This document shows, piece by piece, positions 1-6,084 of a stretch of 6,084 bases of DNA (within the stretch, counting starts at the first letter, position 1; every line of letters starts with the position of its first letter). The notes under the pieces were generated by a model. That model was not told where the DNA came from. It ran no database searches and saw only the letters and a program-made list of their open reading frames with translations. A program made the position numbers and the translations under genes. Source of the stretch: Bacteroidales bacterium (GTDB lineage Bacteria > Bacteroidota > Bacteroidia > Bacteroidales > 4484-276); assembly GCA_029939965.1 (NCBI GenBank), contig JAOZRY010000206.1, forward strand, positions 1 to 6,084, written 5' to 3'.

Positions 1-19
1 CATTTATTTACCACTAAAA

Positions 20-50
20 TTGTAGTAAAACCAAAAATACAATAACTTTG
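20..50 (+). promoter_or_regulatory. Bacteroidetes-type sigma-ABfr promoter
   Basis: TTG at 20-22 (-33 element) is followed after 20 bp by TAACTTTG at 43-50, a perfect match to the TAnnTTTG -7 consensus of the Bacteroidetes primary sigma factor. Transcription would start a few bases after position 50, leaving a leader of roughly 40 nt before the ATG at 96. It is the only good promoter match I see, so it probably serves the DUF4834 and YfhO genes and perhaps the genes behind them. The match is read directly; its activity is inferred. Confidence 0.7.
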
Positions 51-95
51 CGCTATGTTTGTTAACAATCTGTATCAACATTTTTCTATCTGATA

Positions 96-350
96 ATGAA
101 ACTATTAACTTTCATATTCATTTTTATTTTCGCATATTATGTGATAACAAAATACATTTTCCCGCTTCTTGTCAGGGTTTTTATCAGGAAAGCAAAAGAG
201 AAGTTTAGTAATTTCCAGCAATATTCCGAACCGGAAGAGATTAAAAATGAAGGAGAAGTTTCGGTAAAATATGTGCCTCCTGAAGCAAAGAAAAGTAAGT
301 TTAACCCTGATGATACCACCGATGTTGACTATGAAGAAATAAAAGAGTAA
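96..350 (+). CDS. DUF4834-like small membrane-anchored protein
   Basis: This 84-residue protein has one hydrophobic N-terminal segment (about residues 3-28, rich in Phe and Ile), then a basic stretch (RKAKEK, about 31-36) and a charged, probably disordered tail. The basic residues after the membrane segment suggest the tail faces the cytoplasm. The C-terminus ends in DVDYEEIKE. From memory, DUF4834 proteins of Bacteroidetes share this plan: short length, an N-terminal helix, and a C-terminal (V/D)(D/Y)(F/Y)EEIK-type ending. The biochemical role is unknown. It lies 26 bp upstream of the YfhO-family gene and behind a strong promoter match, so the two are probably co-transcribed and may work together at the inner membrane. 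No Shine-Dalgarno sequence precedes the ATG, as is normal in this phylum. The family assignment rests on motif memory, not a search. Confidence 0.75.
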   Translation: MKLLTFIFIFIFAYYVITKYIFPLLVRVFIRKAKEKFSNFQQYSEPEEIKNEGEVSVKYVPPEAKKSKFNPDDTTDVDYEEIKE

Positions 351-376
351 ATAAACAGATTAAAAAAAATAATTAA

Positions 377-2821
377 ATGGGAAAGTTTTCGATTAAAAAT
401 TTATGGCCATATCTTGCAGCTATTGTTTTGTTTATAATCCTCGGTCTCACATTTTTTTCACCCGTACTGGAAGGGGAAAAATTAAAACAATCCGACATTG
501 TTAATTTTAAAGGAATGTCGAAGGAAATAGCTGATTACCGCGATGCTACCGGTGATGAGCCTTTGTGGACAAATTCGATGTTTGGAGGCATGCCCGCTTA
601 TCAAATTTCTACCTTGTACAAAGGTACATACCTAAAAACAATCGACAAGATATTTATGTTGGGGTTACCTCATCCGGTGAAGTTGGTGTTTTTGTATTTT
701 CTTGGTTTTTTTATTTTGCTGTTGATTCTTCGTGTTAATCCCTGGTTGGCTGTTTTGGGAGCAATTGGTTTTGCTTTTTCGTCATATTTTTTCATTATCC
801 TCGAAGCCGGGCACAATTCCAAAGCTCACGCCATTGGGTATATGGCACCGGTTTTGGGAGGAATTATTCTGGCTTATCGCGGTAAATATTTGTGGGGAGC
901 TGCTATTACAGCACTTTTTCTCGGACTGGAACTTTCGGCAAACCACCTTCAAATTACCTATTATCTGCTGATCATAGTTGTACTTTTTGGAATTGCCCAA
1001 TTCATCGAAAGCTACATAAAAAAAGAACTCCCTCATTTTTTTAAGGCATCGGTTGTTTTAATTTTTGCAGCCATATTAGCAGTAGGAGCAAATATTTCAA
1101 ATATTTGGGCTACCTGGGAATATGGAAAACATACAATAAGAGGGAAAACCGAATTAACCTCCGAAAAAGAGAACCGGACATCAGGATTGGATATCGACTA
1201 TGCCACTGCCTGGAGTTATGGCATTGCCGAAACTTTTACATTGCTAATCCCCGATTTTATGGGTGGTGCATCTGGCAAAGCCCCATCCGAAAATTCTCAA
1301 ACTTACAATGAACTAAAAAAGGTAATACCCGGACAGCAAGCCAAAGCATATTTACCATATTTCTCGATGTATTGGGGGAAGCAGCCTTTTACTTCCGGCC
1401 CCGTTTACGCAGGTGCAATCATGTTTTTTTTGTTTGTTCTTGGGGTAATAGTAGTAAAAGGCAAGTACAAATGGTGGCTGTTGAGTGCTACAATATTAGG
1501 AATTATGCTTGCATGGGGCAAAAATTTTATGCCTCTCACCGAGTTTTTTCTGCACTACGTTCCCGGATATAATAAATTTAGAGCCGTGTCGATGACAATG
1601 GTTATTGCTGAACTTACAATACCATTGTTGGGTATTTTAGCATTGAAAGAAGTTTTTGATAAAAATATAAACAAGAAAAAAGCTACAAAAGATTTAATGC
1701 TTGCTCTGGGAATTACAGGTGGATTAATCTTGTTTGTTATCATGTTTGCAGGTGCGCTGTTTGATGTTTCAGCGGCTTCCGATTCGCGGCTTACCGAGTC
1801 AGGATTTCCTCAATCGCTGGTTAATGCCCTTGAGCACGACCGAGTGTCTTTGATACGATCAGAAGGAGTTAGGTCGCTTATTTTTATTTTAATATCGGCT
1901 GTTGCAATCTGGATATTTATTGCCGGTAAAATAAAAAAGGAATTTGTTTTTGTTGCACTTATTGTTTTGGTTATTGCCGATATGTGGACAGTAAACAGAA
2001 GATATTTAAACGATGAAAATTTTGAGACAGCCCACAGAGTTGATAATCCATTTATACCCACAGCTGCCGATAAGCAGATTTTGCAGGATACAGACCCGAA
2101 TTTCAGAGTGCTCAATAGCACTGTAAATACCTTTAATGATGCAAGCACCTCCTATTTTCATAAATCAATTGGTGGCTATCATGGTGCAAAACTCCGAAGA
2201 TACCAGGAACTTATCGACCATCATATTTCGAGAAACAACATGGCGGTGTTGAGCATGCTCAACACCAAATATTTTATTGTTCCAGGGCAGGGAAACCAAC
2301 CTACTGTACAACAAAACTCAGCAGCTCTTGGTAATGCCTGGATAGTGGAAGAATATAGAATTGTAGAAAATGCGGATGAGGAGATTAATGCTCTCGGAAA
2401 TTTCAATCCCGAAAAGGAAGCTATTATTGATCAAATATTTGACGGGCAACTGCAAGATTTTAATAAAAATAACACCGATCCTGAGGCATCAATACAATTA
2501 ACAAGTTACAAACCCAACGAACTGGTTTACGATTTTAAATCATCAGGAGATGAATTGGTAGTATTTTCTGAAATATACTACGATAAAGGTTGGGATGCAT
2601 ACATCGATGGCGAAAAGTTGCCATATCTCAGAGCGAATTTTGTTTTGCGAGCAATGGTTGTGCCGTCCGGCGAACATGAGATTGTTTGGAAATTTGAACC
2701 TGCCGTATATTATACAGGAGGCACATTATCGGCTATTTTTTCGGTTATAATTCTCTTAATGTTTTTTGCTGCTATGGGCAATGAAATGAAGGATAAGCTA
2801 AAGCCGCTTTCGAAAAAGTAG
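377..2821 (+). CDS. YfhO-family polytopic membrane protein
   Basis: This 814-residue inner-membrane protein resembles YfhO proteins, which have a GT-C-like architecture. The first membrane helix (about 12-30) is followed by an extracytoplasmic loop containing D40 in QSDIVNFKGM, at the place where GT-C enzymes carry an acidic catalytic residue. About a dozen further hydrophobic segments lie between residues 101 and 537, including the GHNSKAHAIGYMAP (145-158) and SANHLQITYYL (187-197) motifs. A soluble, probably periplasmic domain (about 540-778) ends in the YfhO signature: YYDKGWDAYIDG (734-745), then LRANFVLRAMVVPSGEHEI (751-769). A last helix (about 781-800) and a basic tail close it. In Gram-positive bacteria YfhO is implicated in glycosylating teichoic acid; the substrate in Bacteroidota is unknown to me. 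The A-rich leader has no Shine-Dalgarno sequence. The stop codon is 1 bp from the next gene, which suggests co-transcription. Confidence 0.88.
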   Translation: MGKFSIKNLWPYLAAIVLFIILGLTFFSPVLEGEKLKQSDIVNFKGMSKEIADYRDATGDEPLWTNSMFGGMPAYQISTLYKGTYLKTIDKIFMLGLPHPVKLVFLYFLGFFILLLILRVNPWLAVLGAIGFAFSSYFFIILEAGHNSKAHAIGYMAPVLGGIILAYRGKYLWGAAITALFLGLELSANHLQITYYLLIIVVLFGIAQFIESYIKKELPHFFKASVVLIFAAILAVGANISNIWATWEYGKHTIRGKTELTSEKENRTSGLDIDYATAWSYGIAETFTLLIPDFMGGASGKAPSENSQTYNELKKVIPGQQAKAYLPYFSMYWGKQPFTSGPVYAGAIMFFLFVLGVIVVKGKYKWWLLSATILGIMLAWGKNFMPLTEFFLHYVPGYNKFRAVSMTMVIAELTIPLLGILALKEVFDKNINKKKATKDLMLALGITGGLILFVIMFAGALFDVSAASDSRLTESGFPQSLVNALEHDRVSLIRSEGVRSLIFILISAVAIWIFIAGKIKKEFVFVALIVLVIADMWTVNRRYLNDENFETAHRVDNPFIPTAADKQILQDTDPNFRVLNSTVNTFNDASTSYFHKSIGGYHGAKLRRYQELIDHHISRNNMAVLSMLNTKYFIVPGQGNQPTVQQNSAALGNAWIVEEYRIVENADEEINALGNFNPEKEAIIDQIFDGQLQDFNKNNTDPEASIQLTSYKPNELVYDFKSSGDELVVFSEIYYDKGWDAYIDGEKLPYLRANFVLRAMVVPSGEHEIVWKFEPAVYYTGGTLSAIFSVIILLMFFAAMGNEMKDKLKPLSKK

Positions 2822-2822
2822 T

Positions 2823-4139
2823 ATGAAAAAGAAAGTGTTAATCATAACTTATTATTGGCCTCCAAGTGGGGGGTCTGGGGTACAACGCTGGTTATACTTC
2901 AGTAAATACCTTGTGGATTTTGGGTACACTCCAATTGTTTTAACTGTAAGCGAAAAATCAGCATCATATAAAAACCTGGATTATGGTTTACTTAAAAAAG
3001 TAAAACATATCAAAACATATAAAACCAAGACTTTTGAGCTCCTAAAATTATATTCACTTATCACTACGGGTAACACACGAAAAGGTATTCCACAAGGACA
3101 TATTGGTAACAAAAAGAAAAGTTTCTTCAAGCAAATGTCCAGTTTTATACGGGGAAATTTATTCATCCCTGATGCACGAAAAGGTTGGAACTTATTTGCA
3201 ATCCGACAAGCAGAAAGTATTATTAACACAGAAAATATCCCTCTAATTATTACAACTGGCCCTCCGCACTCAACTCATTTAATTGGAAAAAAACTTAATG
3301 ATAAATTGGGTGTTAAATGGGTAGCCGATTTTCGTGATCCATGGTCAGAATTATATTACAACAAAGACTTGATGCGCACACAACATACCATAAAAAAGGA
3401 TATAACTCTGGAAGTGGGTGTTTTAAACCAGGCAGACCTTATATTAACCATTGGCATTAAAATGAAAGAACTCCTATTGAAAAGAATAACATTCAATAAG
3501 GAAAAAATTCATCACATTTATAATGGTTTCGATTCTCATTTGATGAGATCGATTAAAAATGTTGAACATTCCAATTTTGAAATTTCATTTATTGGCGTAC
3601 TTAGTCATAATCAACCATTTGAAAGTATAATTAAAGCACTGAAACTTTTTATTACAAACAATAATACTAACAAAATCATTCTTAATCTTGCCGGAACAAT
3701 TCAGAATACTATACTCTCAAGTTTTAAGCATGAATTGCCTGAAATTGATATCCGACATTTTGGATATGTCTCTCATGAAAAATCAATTCAGCTAATGAAA
3801 AGATCACAGCTCTTATTGAATTGCCTTGCAGAAATGAAACAAAGTCAAATACTGATTTCCGGTAAGCAAATGGAATATGTGGCCACAGGAAACCCAATTA
3901 TAGTTTTTGGTGACACCCAAGGAGAATCAGCACTACTTTTAAAGGAAATACCTAATGCAAAAACATTTGCAAAAAATGACTTTTTACCAGCGAGCATGTT
4001 TATTCAATTGGTTTACGATAAATGGAAAGAAAAAAAACCTTTTATTAATCAGGTAGAAAACGAATCTATCTTAAATAAAAGTCGATATGAAACAACACGA
4101 CAATTATCTTTACTCTTAAATAAATTCTATAATGTTTAA
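2823..4139 (+). CDS. GT-B glycosyltransferase (GT4-like)
   Basis: This 438-residue cytoplasmic or membrane-peripheral glycosyltransferase should transfer a sugar from a nucleotide donor to a growing surface glycan; donor and acceptor cannot be read from sequence. The N-terminal acceptor domain opens with a Rossmann strand and Gly-rich loop, YYWPPSGGSGVQR (10-22), then TTGPPHSTHLIG (144-155) and WVADFRDPW (166-174), a set typical of Bacteroidetes family-4-like transferases. The C-terminal donor domain includes IYNGFD (232-237), FIGVLSHNQPFE (256-267) and the nucleotide-sugar binding segment around MEYVATGNPIIVFG (350-363). E351 corresponds to the second Glu of the E-x7-E motif; the first position is I343, so only half the motif is present. 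No signal peptide or membrane helix is visible. The start is 1 bp after the YfhO stop, and the end overlaps the deacetylase start by 8 bp. It reads as more AT-rich than the YfhO gene. Confidence 0.88.
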   Translation: MKKKVLIITYYWPPSGGSGVQRWLYFSKYLVDFGYTPIVLTVSEKSASYKNLDYGLLKKVKHIKTYKTKTFELLKLYSLITTGNTRKGIPQGHIGNKKKSFFKQMSSFIRGNLFIPDARKGWNLFAIRQAESIINTENIPLIITTGPPHSTHLIGKKLNDKLGVKWVADFRDPWSELYYNKDLMRTQHTIKKDITLEVGVLNQADLILTIGIKMKELLLKRITFNKEKIHHIYNGFDSHLMRSIKNVEHSNFEISFIGVLSHNQPFESIIKALKLFITNNNTNKIILNLAGTIQNTILSSFKHELPEIDIRHFGYVSHEKSIQLMKRSQLLLNCLAEMKQSQILISGKQMEYVATGNPIIVFGDTQGESALLLKEIPNAKTFAKNDFLPASMFIQLVYDKWKEKKPFINQVENESILNKSRYETTRQLSLLLNKFYNV

Positions 4140-4770
4140 TGAAATAAAAAAAGTATTGGTATTAGCTCCACATCCTGATGACACAGAGTTTGGATTAGGC
4201 GGAACAATACAAAAGTTGATTGACCTTGAAAAAGAGATTCATGTAATAGTTTTTAGTTTGTGTGAAAAATCAACACCAGAAGGATTTAAGATTGGCACTA
4301 TCGAAGAAGAGATGTACAAATCCTTTAAATTCTACGGAATCAAAAACGAAAGACTTCATATTCTCAACTTTCCAGTGAGAGAGTTTCCGGCAAAGCGACA
4401 AGAAATTCTTGAAGTGCTCATCAGCCTTAAAAAACAAATTAATCCTGATTTAGTATTTCTTCCATCATCAAGCGACATTCATCAGGATCATAAAACAATT
4501 TACGAAGAAGGTATCCGTGCCTTTAAATATTCCAGCTTGCTGGGATATGAGATGCCTTGGAACAACTTCGGGTTCACTTCGTTTGTGTTTGTAAAATTGG
4601 ATCAGCATCATATCGATAAAAAAATTGCAGCACTAAAATTATATAAAACACAAGAAAAACGTAATTATAGTAATGTTGATTTTGTGATTTCACTAGCCAA
4701 GCTTAGAGGAGGTCAAATACAACAAAATTATGCAGAGTCATTCGAGTTAATCAGGTTTATTCAAATGTAA
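4132..4770 (+). CDS. PIG-L/LmbE-family zinc-dependent N-deacetylase
   Basis: This 212-residue enzyme of the PIG-L superfamily hydrolyses N-acetyl groups, usually from GlcNAc-type sugars. The first strand leads into the hallmark LAPHPDDTEFGLGGT (11-25). By family knowledge H14 and D17 bind zinc and D16 is the general base. The second motif, DIHQDH (115-120), supplies the third zinc ligand H120 and the partner H117. Near the C-terminus, LRGGQIQQNYAESFELIR (191-208) is the conserved closing motif, so the catalytic set looks complete and the length is normal. No signal peptide is seen, so action in the cytoplasm on a nucleotide sugar or lipid-linked intermediate is likely. The ATG lies inside the last codons of the glycosyltransferase gene (8-bp overlap), which suggests translational coupling. 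The next gene, 4 bp on, is an N-acyltransferase that could use the free amine. A role in bacillithiol synthesis (BshB) is an alternative, but nothing nearby supports it. Confidence 0.88.
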   Translation: MFNEIKKVLVLAPHPDDTEFGLGGTIQKLIDLEKEIHVIVFSLCEKSTPEGFKIGTIEEEMYKSFKFYGIKNERLHILNFPVREFPAKRQEILEVLISLKKQINPDLVFLPSSSDIHQDHKTIYEEGIRAFKYSSLLGYEMPWNNFGFTSFVFVKLDQHHIDKKIAALKLYKTQEKRNYSNVDFVISLAKLRGGQIQQNYAESFELIRFIQM

Positions 4771-4774
4771 AATT

Positions 4775-5758
4775 ATGGCAAATTATTCTGATATTATTAC
4801 CTGGTTCAAATCCAGATCAAATCATATAATTGGTAATAACAAATCTCAGTTAACAATTACAGCCCCCAGAGGCATTGTCGATGCTCGGGAAAATCATATT
4901 TCATTCATTACTAAGAAAGTAGAATCTCAATTTATTAACATCATAAACAGCACTACGTGTAAGTTAATTATTCTTGAAGAAGCACTACTGACTGATGAAA
5001 ACAAGAAAAAATTACCAGTAGATATTAGTTTTATTATCTCTATAAATCCAAAAAGCGACATTATTGATGTTTCACAACAATTTTTTGGATTCCAGAAAAA
5101 AAACGAAAAAACTATTATCGACCCAAGAGCAAGTATTGACAAAAGTGTTTCAATAGGAAACGCTTCAATTATAGACGCTTTTGCAGTCATCGAAGAAGAT
5201 GTTAAAATTGGCACGAATTGCATCATTGGTGCAAATACTGTTATCAAAAAAGGAACAATCATCCAAAATAATGTTGAAATTGGGTCATGCAATGTAATTG
5301 GCGGCACTGGTTTTGGTTATGCAAAACAAGCAGGCAGCAACGAATATGAACAATTCCCGCATTTTGGTATAGTAATCCTAAAAGACAACGTGCATATTGG
5401 AAATAATACCTGCATCGACAGGGGTTCACTTTCAGACACCATTATTGAAGAAGGTGTAAAAATAGATAATTTGGTACATATTGCACACAATGTTAAAGTT
5501 GGAAAAAATTCGGTTGTAATTGCCAATTCAATGATTGCTGGAAGTGTTATCATAGAAGAAAACTGTTGGGTGGCACCCTGTGCAACAGTACGGAATGCCA
5601 TAACCATTGGCAAAGATTCAACTATTGGGCTTGGCAGTACAGTTACTAAAAGTGTTCTGGCAGGCCAGGTGGTGATGGGCAACCCAGGGCTTCCCATCGA
5701 AGACTTCCTAATCTTGCGAAAGCATCAGAAAACAGTTATAAAAGAAAACTCGAAATAG
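4775..5758 (+). CDS. LpxD-like sugar N-acyltransferase
   Basis: This 327-residue protein has the LpxD layout. The N-terminal domain (about 1-105) resembles the LpxD uridine-nucleotide-binding domain, with ENHISFITKK (39-48) like the usual N-x-x-S-F/L-x-x-x-K pattern. Hexapeptide repeats of a left-handed beta-helix follow (about 114-303), for example ASIDKSVSIGNASII (119-133) and VKIGTNCIIGANTVIKKG (143-160). The LpxD core is clear: GGTGFGYA (176-183), HIGNNTCIDRGSLSDT (207-222) and KIDNLVHIAHNVKVG (229-243). H238 matches the catalytic His of E. coli LpxD (His239). The later GGQ...GH segment of canonical LpxD is replaced by WVAPCATVRNAITIG (265-279), and the end (MGNPGLPIEDF, 301-311) resembles sugar O/N-acetyltransferases. 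I infer an N-acyl- or N-acetyltransferase for a surface-glycan sugar, not the lipid A enzyme. It starts 4 bp after the deacetylase stop. Confidence 0.85.
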   Translation: MANYSDIITWFKSRSNHIIGNNKSQLTITAPRGIVDARENHISFITKKVESQFINIINSTTCKLIILEEALLTDENKKKLPVDISFIISINPKSDIIDVSQQFFGFQKKNEKTIIDPRASIDKSVSIGNASIIDAFAVIEEDVKIGTNCIIGANTVIKKGTIIQNNVEIGSCNVIGGTGFGYAKQAGSNEYEQFPHFGIVILKDNVHIGNNTCIDRGSLSDTIIEEGVKIDNLVHIAHNVKVGKNSVVIANSMIAGSVIIEENCWVAPCATVRNAITIGKDSTIGLGSTVTKSVLAGQVVMGNPGLPIEDFLILRKHQKTVIKENSK

Positions 5759-5759
5759 A

Positions 5760-5843
5760 AACATTTTTTAATATCTGGCCTCAAAACGGCCAATTATTTG
5801 CATCGGCTCTAAAGATGGAGATGCAGCAAAGATTATTAATGAA
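5760..5843 (+). pseudogene. Decayed glycosyltransferase C-terminal fragment
   Basis: Read in frame from 5760, this stretch encodes NIF, a stop (TAA, 5769-5771), then YLASKRPIICIG, SK and DGDAAKIINE, ending at a TAG (5844-5846). It matches the donor-sugar-binding segment of GT4-like transferases, usually written (K)(I/L)FEYLA..RPI..IG...GD.A.II.E. The first stop falls exactly on the codon of the conserved Glu (GAA to TAA is one change). All 28 codons align without gaps to residues 348-375 of the intact glycosyltransferase at 2823-4139, with nine identities (Y, A, P, I, I, G, G, A, E). Synonymous and non-synonymous sites both differ, so it is a relict of a related gene, not a recent copy. No matching sequence is seen upstream (the acyltransferase gene ends at 5758) and none clearly downstream. 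Chance similarity is possible but unlikely given the motif order. Confidence 0.65.
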
Positions 5844-5909
5844 TAGCAGTTTCTAATAAAAGGTAATAAATTCGTTTAATATTTTAACACAATAGTCTTT
5901 TTTAGTCAA

Positions 5910-6084
5910 ATGAGAATTGGGATTATTATTCAATCAAGATTAGGAAGTAAAAGGTTGCCAAGAAAGCTTCTTTTAAAATTTTCAGAACAAGATACACTTA
6001 TTGACCTGGTGATAAAAGGGAGTATTGATGCTTTTGATGCGGATAATGTAGTTTTAGCAACTACAACAAATCCTATAGATGATC
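5910..6084 (+). CDS. SpsF-type cytidylyltransferase, N-terminal part (cut by window edge)
   Basis: Only the first 58 codons are present; the gene runs off the right edge. The protein starts MRIGIIIQSRLGSKRLPRK, the nucleotide-binding loop of the SpsF/cytidylyltransferase-3 family (compare the usual IIQARMGSTRLPGK), with the conserved S-R-L-P segment at residues 12-17. Then comes LIDLVIKG (31-38), where family members usually have an L-x-x-x-x-x-R helix, and VVLATTTNPIDD (47-58), like the family VVATS....D strand. Such enzymes activate sugars as CMP or related nucleotide conjugates and often sit beside nonulosonate or spore-coat-type sugar genes; the substrate here is unknown. The ATG at 5910 is chosen because it places the Rossmann strand right at the N-terminus. 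No Shine-Dalgarno sequence or clear promoter is seen. The 151-bp gap before it may mean a separate promoter or a scar from gene loss. Confidence 0.8.
   Translation, partial: MRIGIIIQSRLGSKRLPRKLLLKFSEQDTLIDLVIKGSIDAFDADNVVLATTTNPIDD

Noticed and set aside
1..40. Possible divergent gene beginning at position 3 on the minus strand (CAT at 1-3), with a TATTTTTG -7-like element at 39-32
   Set aside because: Nothing of the coding region lies inside the window, and there is no TTG at a suitable distance for the minus-strand element. It cannot be supported.
2868..2880. G6 and G4 runs near the start of the glycosyltransferase gene as a phase-variation tract
   Set aside because: The runs are short and encode the conserved Gly-rich loop PSGGSG, so they are explained by protein constraint.
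4927..5697. Two long minus-strand open frames (4927-5307 and 5317-5697) opposite the acyltransferase gene
   Set aside because: Both lie antisense to a well-supported gene with clear hexapeptide repeats, and their translations show no recognisable motif. The openness follows from the repetitive codon pattern of the beta-helix.
5776..5792. Inverted repeat TGGCC-(7 nt)-GGCCA as a terminator after the acyltransferase gene
   Set aside because: The stem is only 5 bp, no T-run follows, and the bases are explained by the glycosyltransferase fossil that covers them.
5818..5859. Short open frame starting at the ATG at 5818 in the gap before the cytidylyltransferase gene
   Set aside because: It is only 13 codons, has no family resemblance, and lies out of frame within the glycosyltransferase fossil.
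5860..5909. Promoter for the cytidylyltransferase gene
   Set aside because: The T/A-rich stretch contains only imperfect matches such as TAGTCTTT (5893-5900), with no TAnnTTTG and no paired TTG at the correct spacing.

Overview
The window looks like chromosomal DNA from a member of the Bacteroidota. It has a Bacteroidetes-type promoter (TTG, 20 bp, TAACTTTG) at its left end. The starts have no Shine-Dalgarno sequence and A/T-rich leaders, and base composition is AT-rich. A small DUF4834-like protein precedes a YfhO-family membrane protein, and DUF4834 is known from Bacteroidetes. A marine or environmental Bacteroidales/Marinilabiliales-like source is possible, but the sequence alone does not settle genus or order.

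Layout, all genes on the + strand: a promoter region (1-95); a small membrane-anchored DUF4834-like protein (96-350); a large YfhO-family polytopic membrane protein (377-2821); a GT-B glycosyltransferase (2823-4139); a PIG-L/LmbE-type zinc deacetylase (4132-4770); an LpxD-like left-handed beta-helix acyltransferase (4775-5758); a short gap holding the decayed C-terminal piece of a second glycosyltransferase (about 5760-5843); and the first 58 codons of an SpsF-type cytidylyltransferase (5910 to the window edge). Gaps from the YfhO gene to the acyltransferase gene are 1 bp, an 8-bp overlap and 4 bp, so these four are almost certainly one transcription unit, probably with the DUF4834 gene at its head.

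The window appears to cross from a conserved lineage-specific membrane-protein pair into a variable surface-glycan locus. The genes from 2823 onward read as more AT-rich than the YfhO gene (judged by eye). Their products fit nucleotide-sugar modification and glycan assembly: a glycosyltransferase, an N-deacetylase, an N-acyltransferase that may act on the amine the deacetylase exposes, and a sugar cytidylyltransferase of a kind often found with nonulosonate or spore-coat-type sugar genes.

The two observations most worth a second look are the glycosyltransferase fossil at 5760-5843 and the deacetylase/LpxD-like pair. The fossil has a stop codon exactly at the conserved Glu codon and aligns without gaps to residues 348-375 of the intact glycosyltransferase. 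The pair mirrors the LpxC-LpxD logic of lipid A synthesis, but the LpxD-like enzyme has lost one of the usual LpxD motifs. I see no CRISPR array, RNA gene, insertion sequence or convincing terminator.
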